Shown here one piece after another: positions 41,932 through 49,122 of a DNA stretch of 64,000 bases. This DNA is from JAJPHI01 sp035541875 (GTDB taxonomy: Bacteria; Desulfobacterota; Binatia; Binatales; Binataceae). The position numbers and the translations under genes are program-made. The notes beneath the pieces were generated by a model, which did not search any database, was not told the DNA's origin, and saw only the letters and a list, made by a program, of their open reading frames with translations. Where the stretch lies: NCBI GenBank assembly GCA_035541875.1, contig DATKML010000046.1:1-64000 (forward strand), written 5' to 3'. Within the stretch, counting starts at the first letter, position 1. Every line of letters begins with the position of its first letter.

Positions 41932-42972
41932 ATGAAAGCGGCGGTACTCAACTCCTACGACACCAAGGTCAGCGGGCCTGACTTCGTCACCTTGCAGGAG
42001 GTCCCCGACCCGCGTATCCAGGGCCCCAGTGATGTTATCGTGCGGATTGGCGGGGCCGGAGTCTGCCGCACCGATCTGCACGTGATCGAGGGCCTCTGGC
42101 GCGACCGCGTTCCAGTCCAACTTCCCTACATCATGGGGCACGAGAATGCCGGATGGGTCGAGGCGATCGGTAGCGCGGTCGAGACGGTGAAGGTCCGTGA
42201 TCCCGTCATTTGCCATCCGGTGCTGAGCAAAGGCGAAACCCTCGCGGGACGCCGCGGCAATGACATGCACGCTGGTGGCGCATTCCCGGGAATCGATTCC
42301 AACGGTGGCTATGCCGAATTGCTGAAGACGTCGGAGCGGGCGCTGGTTAAGCTGCCCAAGACGCTCGCTCCCAAGGACGTAGCTCCTTACGCTGATGCGG
42401 GCCTGACCGCCTATCATGTCGCGAAGAAAGCGTCGTGCCATCTGCTGCCCGGTGAATACGCGGTAGCGATTGGCGCGGGTGGTCTCGGTCATATCGGGAT
42501 ACAAGCGCTGCGAGCGCTCTGTGCGGCGACGATTATCGTCGTCGATCGATCCGAGATTGCGCTGAAGCTAGCGCAGGAATCGGGTGCCGATCACGCCGTG
42601 AAGGCCGATGGGAACGAGGTCGAAGCGGTCCTTGCCTTGACCGGCGGGAGTGGCGCCGAGGCGGTGCTCGATTTCGTCGGCGAAGGTGACGCGGTGGCCA
42701 AGGGGATCGCGATGACCCGCAACGCCGGCTACTACTACGTCGTCGGTTACGGCGGCAAAATCGAAATTCCCACGATGGAGATGATCGTCACCGAAAAGAC
42801 GATCGTCGGTAATCTGGTCGGCACCTATCCGGACCTGGTCGAGTTGATGGCACTGGCTGATCGCGGTCTGGTGAAGCTCGCCACACGCGAATACAAACTT
42901 GCCGATGCGAACGCGGCGCTACGCGATCTGCGCGACGGCAAGGTCAAAGGCCGCGCCGTTCTCATTCCTTGA
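41932..42972 (+). CDS. Zinc-type alcohol dehydrogenase (MDR family)
   Basis: A 346-residue medium-chain dehydrogenase, NAD(P)-dependent, starting 16 bases after pmoB. Catalytic zinc ligands are visible: Cys in GAGVCRTDLH and His-Glu in IMGHENAGWVE. The Rossmann loop is AIGAGGLGHIGIQAL followed by acidic VVDRSE, favouring NAD. The segment that normally holds four structural-zinc cysteines retains only one (ICHPVLSKGE), so the structural zinc site is lost. Position suggests it oxidises the alcohol made by the monooxygenase, though a cytosolic NAD enzyme and the exported GMC system may act on different steps. Confidence 0.88.
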   Translation: MKAAVLNSYDTKVSGPDFVTLQEVPDPRIQGPSDVIVRIGGAGVCRTDLHVIEGLWRDRVPVQLPYIMGHENAGWVEAIGSAVETVKVRDPVICHPVLSKGETLAGRRGNDMHAGGAFPGIDSNGGYAELLKTSERALVKLPKTLAPKDVAPYADAGLTAYHVAKKASCHLLPGEYAVAIGAGGLGHIGIQALRALCAATIIVVDRSEIALKLAQESGADHAVKADGNEVEAVLALTGGSGAEAVLDFVGEGDAVAKGIAMTRNAGYYYVVGYGGKIEIPTMEMIVTEKTIVGNLVGTYPDLVELMALADRGLVKLATREYKLADANAALRDLRDGKVKGRAVLIP

Positions 42973-42988
42973 ATCGAGGAAGCTCTGC

Positions 42989-43471
42989 TTGAACATGTCG
43001 CATCGCTTACGCCTGGTTGAAGCTCTGCGTCTCATTACATCTCTGTCACTTGCAGTTCTGGTCGGTCGTGGTATCGCGGCCGCATGCATCGGCAGCGATT
43101 GCCACGGCGCGCGCGCGATGAATGGTCAGATGATCGCTGACGCAAGTCCCGCTCCAGCCGATGCCTCTTCAGGCGGAGCAGGCGATGATAAGGCTGCAGC
43201 TGATGAGATTTACGGTGAGCGTTGCGCTGCATGTCATGGCGCCGACGGTAGCGGCAAAGGCCCCGCGTCGGCCTCGCTGAAGCCGCCTCCAGCTAACTTT
43301 CAAGATAAGAAATGGCAACAATCAGTGTCCGACGAGACAATCGCCAAGGCGATCGTTGAAGGCGGTGCGTCGTTGGGCTTGAGCAATCAAATGATGCCTA
43401 ACCCCGATCTCGAAGATCAGTCCGGCGTAGTAAAGGCATTGGTCGCGCGAGTTCGCAGTTACGGCAAATGA
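42989..43471 (+). CDS. Exported c-type cytochrome
   Basis: A 160-residue cytochrome. I prefer the TTG at 42989, eight bases after GAGGA, over the ATG at 42995. The signal peptide covers about residues 8-32. A standard heme site, CAACH (Cys79, Cys82, His83), is followed by a probable axial Met in NQMMPNPD. Directly after the signal peptide is a second candidate motif, C33-IGSD-C38-H39, of the rarer CX4CH type, or Cys33 may be lipidated. It likely takes electrons from the GMC/Tat-subunit dehydrogenase encoded next and passes them to the oxidase chain. Confidence 0.82.
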   Translation: MNMSHRLRLVEALRLITSLSLAVLVGRGIAAACIGSDCHGARAMNGQMIADASPAPADASSGGAGDDKAAADEIYGERCAACHGADGSGKGPASASLKPPPANFQDKKWQQSVSDETIAKAIVEGGASLGLSNQMMPNPDLEDQSGVVKALVARVRSYGK

Positions 43472-43484
43472 AGGGAACGATTCG

Positions 43485-44021
43485 ATGAACAGGCGTGATT
43501 TCCTGAAGCGGAGCGCGTTGGCCGCAGCGGGCACGGCGGTCGCAGCATCGAGCGCCGGTGTCGTCGCCTTCGCGGCGAGCGAGTCCGAGGCGGGTGTATT
43601 TACCGAGGCTGAGCGCACGACGCTGCTCAAGATGGCCCGGCAGATCTATCCGCACGACAAACTCGAAGATACCTACTACGCCAAGGTCGTTAATGTGCTT
43701 GCCGGCGATGCGGCTAAGGACCCGGATTTAGCGAAACTCCTGAAAGACGGCGTGGCGAATCTGAACCAGGTGGCAGGCGGAGACTTTGCCTCACTGTCGC
43801 CAGACAAACAGATTGAAGCTCTCAAGAAAATCGAGACGACTCCTTTCTTCCAGAAGGTTCGCAGCACAGAGACGGTCGCGCTGTATAACAATCCCGAGGT
43901 CTGGAAGGTTTTTGGTTATCCCGGCCCGTCATTTCCGATCGGCGGATATCTCCATCATGGCTTCAACGATCTGAAGTGGTTGCCGGATCCTCCGGAATCG
44001 GCCAGCCCGAAACCAGCGTAA
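43485..44021 (+). CDS. Tat-exported small subunit, gluconate 2-dehydrogenase subunit 3-like
   Basis: A 178-residue protein. The Tat signal is MNRRDFLKRSALAAAG. The mature part has FTEAERTTLLKMARQIYPHD followed by a helical domain and GGYLHHGFNDLKWLP near the C-terminus, typical of the gluconate 2-dehydrogenase subunit 3 family. This subunit pairs with and exports a GMC flavoprotein, which is encoded immediately downstream. GAAGGGAA precedes the ATG. Confidence 0.88.
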   Translation: MNRRDFLKRSALAAAGTAVAASSAGVVAFAASESEAGVFTEAERTTLLKMARQIYPHDKLEDTYYAKVVNVLAGDAAKDPDLAKLLKDGVANLNQVAGGDFASLSPDKQIEALKKIETTPFFQKVRSTETVALYNNPEVWKVFGYPGPSFPIGGYLHHGFNDLKWLPDPPESASPKPA

Positions 44022-44031
44022 GGGGAGCGAC

Positions 44032-45600
44032 GTGGCAAAGTACGATCTCAACGACGATTCAGTCGTAGTTATTATCGGTTCCGGCGCGGGCGGCGGCACA
44101 CTCGCGAATGAACTCTGCCAGAAGAGCTTCAAGGTCGTTCTGCTCGAAGCAGGGAAACGCCAATCCTCGGCAACCTTCCATAACGATGAGTGGTTTGCGT
44201 TCAACCAGCTCGCATGGCTCGACAAGCGGACCACTTCCGGCACTTGGCGCGTGGCGAAGGATTTTCCGAATCTGCCCGCATGGATCTGCAAGACCGTGGG
44301 CGGCACGACGACCCATTGGGCGGGCGCATCGTTGCGGCTGCAGGAGCACGAGTTCAAGGCCAAGACGACCTACTCGGGAGTAAACGGCGCCAATCTGCTG
44401 GATTGGCCGCTGACGCTCGCCGATCTCGAACCCTACTACGCCAAGGCCGAGAACAAGATGGGCGTGACCCGGACCAATGACATTCCGGGGCTGCCGGGCA
44501 ACAACAATTTCAAGGTGATGTACAACGGAGCGACGAAAGTCGGCTACAAGACCGTGCACACCGGCCGGATGGCGATTAACAGCCGTCCGCGCGACGATCG
44601 CTCGTCATGCTGGCAGTTGGGCTTCTGCTTCCAAGGCTGCAAATCCGGCGCTAAGTGGTCGACGCTCTACACGGAAATTCCCAAGGCTGAGAAGACCGGC
44701 AAGCTCGATCTGCGGACACAGTCGCAGGTGCTACAGATCCAGCACGACGACAATGGTAAGGCAACCGGCGTGCTGTATGCCGACAAGAACGGGAATCATA
44801 ATGTTCAGAGGGCGCGTATCGTGTGCGTCGCGGGCAACTCGATCGAAACGCCGCGCCTGCTGCTGAATTCTCATTCGTCGAAGTTCCCCAATGGACTTGC
44901 GAATTCGTCGGGACAGGTCGGCAAGAACTACATGCGCCATACGACCGGCTCGGTCTACGCGATCTTCAAAGAGCCGGTGCACATGTATCGCGGTACCGTG
45001 ATGGCGGGGATCATCCAGGACGAATCGATCCACGATCCGAAGCGCGGCTTTGCCGGCGGCTTCGAGATGGAAACGATCTCGCTGGGACTACCGTTCACGG
45101 CGGCCTTCCTGAACCCCGGCGCCTGGGGGCGTGACTACGCGCGTCAGATGGAAGGCTTCAACAACATGGCCGGGATGTGGATCGTCGGCGAGGATATGCC
45201 GCAGGAGAGCAACGCCGTCACACTCCATCCTAGCGAGAAAGATCAGTTCGGGCTGCCGATTCCCAACGTCCACTATGACGACCATCCGAACGACGTCGCG
45301 ATGCGGAATTACGCCTACAAGCAGGGCGCTGCGGTTTACGAGGCGGTCGGTGCGGTTGAGACGATTCAGACTCCGCCGTATCCGTCGACGCATAATCTGG
45401 GCACCGCCCGGATGAGCGAGAGGCCCAGCGATGGCGTCTGCAACAAGTACGGCCAGACCCACGATATCAAGAACCTGTTCATCTCCGATGGTAGTCAGTT
45501 CACTACCGGAGGGGGTGAGAATCCAACGCTGACGATTGTCACGCTAGCGATTCGGCAGGCCGACTATATCGCTGGAGAAAGCACCAAGCGGAACCTATAA
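44032..45600 (+). CDS. GMC-family FAD dehydrogenase (alcohol/polyol/gluconate type)
   Basis: A 522-residue flavoprotein starting at GTG 44032, ten bases after the Tat-subunit gene. Dinucleotide loop GSGAGGGTLANEL (G16-x-G18-x2-G21) and LLEAGK for FAD; the substrate-side catalytic block is HNLGTARMSERPSDGV; the C-terminal block is GGGENPTLTIVTLAIRQADY. It has no signal peptide, consistent with piggy-back export on the Tat subunit. With the upstream cytochrome c it forms a membrane-side dehydrogenase that can oxidise alcohols without NAD. Substrate unknown; the monooxygenase product is the obvious candidate. Confidence 0.9.
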   Translation: MAKYDLNDDSVVVIIGSGAGGGTLANELCQKSFKVVLLEAGKRQSSATFHNDEWFAFNQLAWLDKRTTSGTWRVAKDFPNLPAWICKTVGGTTTHWAGASLRLQEHEFKAKTTYSGVNGANLLDWPLTLADLEPYYAKAENKMGVTRTNDIPGLPGNNNFKVMYNGATKVGYKTVHTGRMAINSRPRDDRSSCWQLGFCFQGCKSGAKWSTLYTEIPKAEKTGKLDLRTQSQVLQIQHDDNGKATGVLYADKNGNHNVQRARIVCVAGNSIETPRLLLNSHSSKFPNGLANSSGQVGKNYMRHTTGSVYAIFKEPVHMYRGTVMAGIIQDESIHDPKRGFAGGFEMETISLGLPFTAAFLNPGAWGRDYARQMEGFNNMAGMWIVGEDMPQESNAVTLHPSEKDQFGLPIPNVHYDDHPNDVAMRNYAYKQGAAVYEAVGAVETIQTPPYPSTHNLGTARMSERPSDGVCNKYGQTHDIKNLFISDGSQFTTGGGENPTLTIVTLAIRQADYIAGESTKRNL

Positions 45601-45656
45601 TCGAATTGCGGAAGGCCGCGGTCTCTGAGCCGCTGCCTTTGCAAAGGATTCTAACT

Positions 45657-46262
45657 TTGAGTCAGCGCATTTTCTCCGGTGCGATTGCTCTCGCGATGCT
45701 TCTCAGCATCGGATCCATTTCGCCCGCTCCGTCCGCTGCAGATGAAGCTCCGAAAAGTGCTGCTGCTTCTGCGAATGTCGATTATCTTCCGAAGGTTCAG
45801 CTGGTAGATCAGTTCGGCAAGCCTTTCACGCTCTCGTCAGTTAAGGGCAAACCGGCGCTGGTCGGCTTTATCCATACGTCGTGTCAGGGTGCCTGTGAGC
45901 TGATGACGGCGAAGATGAAGACCGTCGCACAGGATCTCGATCCCAACTTCGCGTCGAAAGTGACGATGGTCTCGATGACGACCGATCCCTCAGAAGATGG
46001 TCCCAAGCAACTTGCGAAGTACGCCAAGGATCAGGGTACCGTCGGTAACGGATGGGTTTTTCTAACCGGCAAGCCAGCCGAGATGAAGCGAGCGCTGAAC
46101 CTCTACGGGGTAGCGGTGAGTGAATCCGAAGACGAGATGACGCACGTCTTCGAATTACGCCTGATTGGCTCTGACGGTCACGAACTCCATCGCTACGAAG
46201 GCACCGATGTGAAAGCGGCGGCGATCGCAGGCGACATCAAGAGCGCCCTCACACATAACTAA
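45657..46262 (+). CDS. SCO1/SenC/PrrC family copper chaperone
   Basis: A 201-residue thioredoxin-fold protein. I start it at TTG 45657, eight bases after AAAGGA; an upstream TTG at 45606 has no site. The signal peptide begins MSQRIFSGAIALAML. The copper site is C-x3-C in HTSCQGACELM, with the distal His in DEMTHVFEL, as in SCO proteins. SCO proteins load copper into CuA oxidase. Here the gene is the last of the monooxygenase cluster, so it may instead serve the PmoB/PmoC copper sites. It overlaps the convergent lipoprotein gene by four bases. Confidence 0.88.
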   Translation: MSQRIFSGAIALAMLLSIGSISPAPSAADEAPKSAAASANVDYLPKVQLVDQFGKPFTLSSVKGKPALVGFIHTSCQGACELMTAKMKTVAQDLDPNFASKVTMVSMTTDPSEDGPKQLAKYAKDQGTVGNGWVFLTGKPAEMKRALNLYGVAVSESEDEMTHVFELRLIGSDGHELHRYEGTDVKAAAIAGDIKSALTHN

Positions 46263-46765
46263 TCACCGCTGCTCGCCGATTTTCGGCTTTTCCCGCCTTT
46301 CTCCGTCTCGTAAACGATCGCTACTGCGTTGAGGATCCGTCCCTTATGACCGGCCTCACCGATATCCGGCGCTCGATCATTCGAGTGACCCTGCAGACTG
46401 GAGCCCGGTGCCGTGTATTCGTTGCCGGCCTTTTGTTGCTTGCTCTCCAGGATGACGATGGCCTCGGCGCCAGTCTCGCACGCCTTGCGCCGCGCCAGAC
46501 CTTCGACCTCGGCTTCGTCGGCGTTGTAATCGTCGACAACCTCGATAATCGCAATCTGCTGATAATCGGTATTCGGCATCTGCTTGAGCATCGGCATCGC
46601 GCAATCTGCCGGTTTGGCTGCGTGGGTTTGCGGCGCGAGCCAACTGATGGCTACCTCAGGGTCATCTCTTTGCGAACATCCGCAGACGATTGCGGCAGCG
46701 AATAACGGAGCGAGCCATCGCAGACGACGGTCCTGACGAGAGATAAGGGGCGAGGTCAGATTCAT
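46259..46765 (-). CDS. Putative outer-membrane lipoprotein, unknown
   Basis: A 168-residue protein with a lipoprotein signal: residues about 15-27 are hydrophobic and the lipobox is AAIVCGC, cysteine at about 29. The mature part is VAISWLAPQTHA, then QIAIIEVVDDYNADEAEVEG, a paired Cys (GLARRKACETGAEAIVILES) and an Asp/Gly-rich tail. The ACETGAEAIVI segment resembles small RcsF/DUF4156-type lipoproteins, but I cannot assign a family firmly. It is convergent with the SCO gene. Confidence 0.6.
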   Translation of the reverse strand: MNLTSPLISRQDRRLRWLAPLFAAAIVCGCSQRDDPEVAISWLAPQTHAAKPADCAMPMLKQMPNTDYQQIAIIEVVDDYNADEAEVEGLARRKACETGAEAIVILESKQQKAGNEYTAPGSSLQGHSNDRAPDIGEAGHKGRILNAVAIVYETEKGGKSRKSASSGD

Positions 46766-46899
46766 CGATCAAAACACCTGAAACTTTGGACCGGCCGATG
46801 TGCCGTAGATCATTTTGGCCGGCGCTCGGGAAAGTAATAGTCTAACGCCGGCCGACGTACGAAAAAACGCCCCGGCCTGTTCCACGAGGGGAGAAGATT

Positions 46900-47952
46900 A
46901 TGAATTTCGGAATCGCTCTGATGTTTCGGAATCCACCGCCGACGCGCACGCCGTTCACGGAAATCTATCGCAAGCATCTGGCGCTGGCGGTCGAGGCCGA
47001 AGAGCTGGGTTACGAGACTGTTTGGCTCACCGAACATCATTTTGTCGACGATGGCTACTCGCCGTCGTTGCTGCCGATCGCAGCTGCGATCGCGGCAAAG
47101 ACTCGCCGCATTCGTATCGGCACCTTCGTGATGCTCCTGCCGCTGCACAATCCGATCCGGGTCGCTGAGGATGCGGCGACCGTCGATATTATCTCGAACG
47201 GTCGGCTCGACCTCGGCTTCGGCCAAGGCTATCGCGTGCCGGAATTTACCGCGTTCAACATCCCGCGTAACGAACGCGGCCCGCGCTTGCAGGAGAACGC
47301 GGAAATCGTACGACGCCTCTTTACCGATAAGAAGCTCGATTACGCGGGTCGCTTCAACCAGATTACCGGGGCGACGCTCGTTCCACGGGCGGTGCAGAAA
47401 CCCTATCCACCGATATGGCTAGCCGCGCGCGGACCCAAATCGATCGCGAGGGCGGCACGCAACGGTTACCATCTGATGGGTACCGGCGGAGTCGATCAGC
47501 AGCAGACCTATGACGCGGCGCTGCGCGAAGCCGGCAAGAATCCCGCGAAGTTCAATATCGCGCAGTTGCGGACGGTCTTCGTTGCTCCACGCCGTGCGGC
47601 CGCGTGGGATGCGGCGCAGGATGGCGCACACTACGTCATGAGCTGCTACGGCAAATGGTTCGTCGAAGCGAACGATCTCCCCGGCGACGCGGCTTTTGGC
47701 GCCAAGCTGCCGCCACCGCGCAAGCTGCGCGATACCGAGACGGCCAAGCTCTTCGGCGAGCCGCTGATTATCGGCACTCCCGACGAGGCGATCGAGATGA
47801 TCGAGGACTACCAGGCTCGCACACGGCTGACCCATCTGGTGATGGCGATGGCGCTACCCAAGACCGATTTCAAGAAAATCAGCACGAGCATGAAGCTGTT
47901 CGCCAAAGAGGTGATGCCGCATTTCCGGAGCAAGGCACGATCATCTCGTTAA
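46900..47952 (+). CDS. Luciferase-like (LLM) flavin-dependent oxidoreductase
   Basis: A 350-residue luciferase-superfamily enzyme with GGGGAGAAG just upstream. The first part has LALAVEAEELGYETVWLTEH and H-F (HHFVDDGYSPS). Then RRIRIGTFVMLLPLHNPIRV and TVDIISNGRLDLGFGQGYR follow. It is the third enzyme of this superfamily in the window, and closer to the one at 28230-29348 than to the F420-type at 10628-11509. It lies beyond the SCO gene on the same strand but after a convergent gene, so it is probably not part of the pmo operon. Confidence 0.85.
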   Translation: MNFGIALMFRNPPPTRTPFTEIYRKHLALAVEAEELGYETVWLTEHHFVDDGYSPSLLPIAAAIAAKTRRIRIGTFVMLLPLHNPIRVAEDAATVDIISNGRLDLGFGQGYRVPEFTAFNIPRNERGPRLQENAEIVRRLFTDKKLDYAGRFNQITGATLVPRAVQKPYPPIWLAARGPKSIARAARNGYHLMGTGGVDQQQTYDAALREAGKNPAKFNIAQLRTVFVAPRRAAAWDAAQDGAHYVMSCYGKWFVEANDLPGDAAFGAKLPPPRKLRDTETAKLFGEPLIIGTPDEAIEMIEDYQARTRLTHLVMAMALPKTDFKKISTSMKLFAKEVMPHFRSKARSSR

Positions 47953-47960
47953 GAGCTTTT

Positions 47961-48027
47961 TGTCATTCTGAACGGAGTCTGCAGAGTGAAGAATCCCGGG
48001 ATTCTTCGCTTCGCTCAGAAAGACATA
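47961..48027. repeat. Intergenic palindromic repeat, copy 2
   Basis: It begins TTGTCATTCTGAACGGAG and ends CTTCGCTCAGAAAGACA, again with inverted ends. The centre is the perfect palindrome GAAGAATCCCGGGATTCTTC (47989-48008). It lies between two convergent genes and could terminate both. It is related to the copy at 25562-25653; single half copies are recognisable near 35008 and 37204. Confidence 0.65.
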
Positions 48028-48043
48028 ACACGAGTGCGGTTTC

Positions 48044-48991
48044 TTAAGAGGCTTGGCGGACTTCCAGACCCTGCCGATAGCCGGGCGGCAAAAGCAGAGT
48101 CAGCGCATTAGGCACGATCACGATTGAACCAGGCAGGTGGCCGGCGAACTCGCCGTCCACCTGCATATAGACGCGCGCGTCGCGGCTGGGAAGCAAATTC
48201 ATTCTCGCTGCGCGGAGGACGGTGACTCCCCGCATGCCGCGCAGACGGTTGAACACCACGCCCAAGAAATAAGGGATGTACCGCAGCGAGTTCTCGCCCT
48301 CGAAAAGCACCACTTCGAATTGATCGTCGAAGAGGCTGGTATCGCGTGCGATTGTAAGGTCGCCGCCATAGTTGCGAACTTTGCTTACCAGCGCGAAGGA
48401 GCATCGATAGCTGCGAGCATCGATGACGACGGTGAACTCCTCCAGATGGCGACCCATCATGGTGAAGCTGGTTATCCAGTACGCAAACTTGCCGAGACTG
48501 TGCTTGAGCGGCGCGCTCAGGTTGTAGATCACGCGCGCGTCCAGTCCGACGCCGGCCATCAGCAGAAAATGGCGGATTCCGGGGCTGCCATCGGTGAATT
48601 CGATACGCCCGACCGAGATTCGTTCCGCTGCGAAGTCGCTCAAGTCCCGCGCCGCCTTCTCGAAGTTGGAGCTCATTCCGGTCTCGGAAGCCAGTACATT
48701 CGCGGTGCCGGCCGGAAGGATGCCGAGTGGCACATCGGAACCGACCATCCCTTCGACAACCTCGTTGATCGTTCCGTCGCCGCCGGCGGCCACGATCATG
48801 CCAACGCCCTTATCGATATAGGCACGGGCCAGATAGCTCGCATCGCCCGGGCCGGACGTTGGTACGAGCAGCGTTTCGCGCCCCGCAGAGTTAAGGATGC
48901 GTTGCGCGCGTTCGAGGTGATAGCGACCTCTCCACCTGAGCCTGCCGGCTTGTGGATTATAGATAAGCGCGCAAGTTTTGCCCTGGCCGAT
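48044..48991 (-). CDS. Diacylglycerol/lipid kinase family protein, unusual start
   Basis: A 315-residue DAGK-type catalytic protein. The N-terminal family block IYNPQAG and the phosphate-binding IVAAGGDGTINEVVEG both lie in one frame, with GILPAGTANVLA after them. The first ATG in this frame (48799) would remove the NPQAG region, and an in-frame TGA lies at 49010-49012. Between them there is no ATG, GTG or TTG. AAGGAG at 49004-48999 is seven bases before an ATC codon at 48991, which I use as the start. The protein should phosphorylate a lipid such as diacylglycerol or ceramide. Confidence 0.75.
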   Translation of the reverse strand: MGQGKTCALIYNPQAGRLRWRGRYHLERAQRILNSAGRETLLVPTSGPGDASYLARAYIDKGVGMIVAAGGDGTINEVVEGMVGSDVPLGILPAGTANVLASETGMSSNFEKAARDLSDFAAERISVGRIEFTDGSPGIRHFLLMAGVGLDARVIYNLSAPLKHSLGKFAYWITSFTMMGRHLEEFTVVIDARSYRCSFALVSKVRNYGGDLTIARDTSLFDDQFEVVLFEGENSLRYIPYFLGVVFNRLRGMRGVTVLRAARMNLLPSRDARVYMQVDGEFAGHLPGSIVIVPNALTLLLPPGYRQGLEVRQAS

Positions 48992-49061
48992 GAGACTTCT
49001 CCTTATCGCTCAGATCCTAAGCAGCGCACGGGCGAAGGTCGAGTGAGTTCTTGGAGAGGGC

Positions 49062-49100
49062 AAAAAGAGAGTGGCGGGTTCGTCTGAACCCGCCACTCTC
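49062..49100 (-). terminator. Strong intrinsic terminator of the amidohydrolase gene
   Basis: A perfect 15-bp stem (49067-49081 with 49086-49100) around a GTCT loop. Read on the minus strand it is followed by TTTTTG at 49066-49062. It starts 23 bases past the stop codon at 49123. Confidence 0.92.
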
Positions 49101-49122
49101 ACTACGACGATGACGCTGGTGT

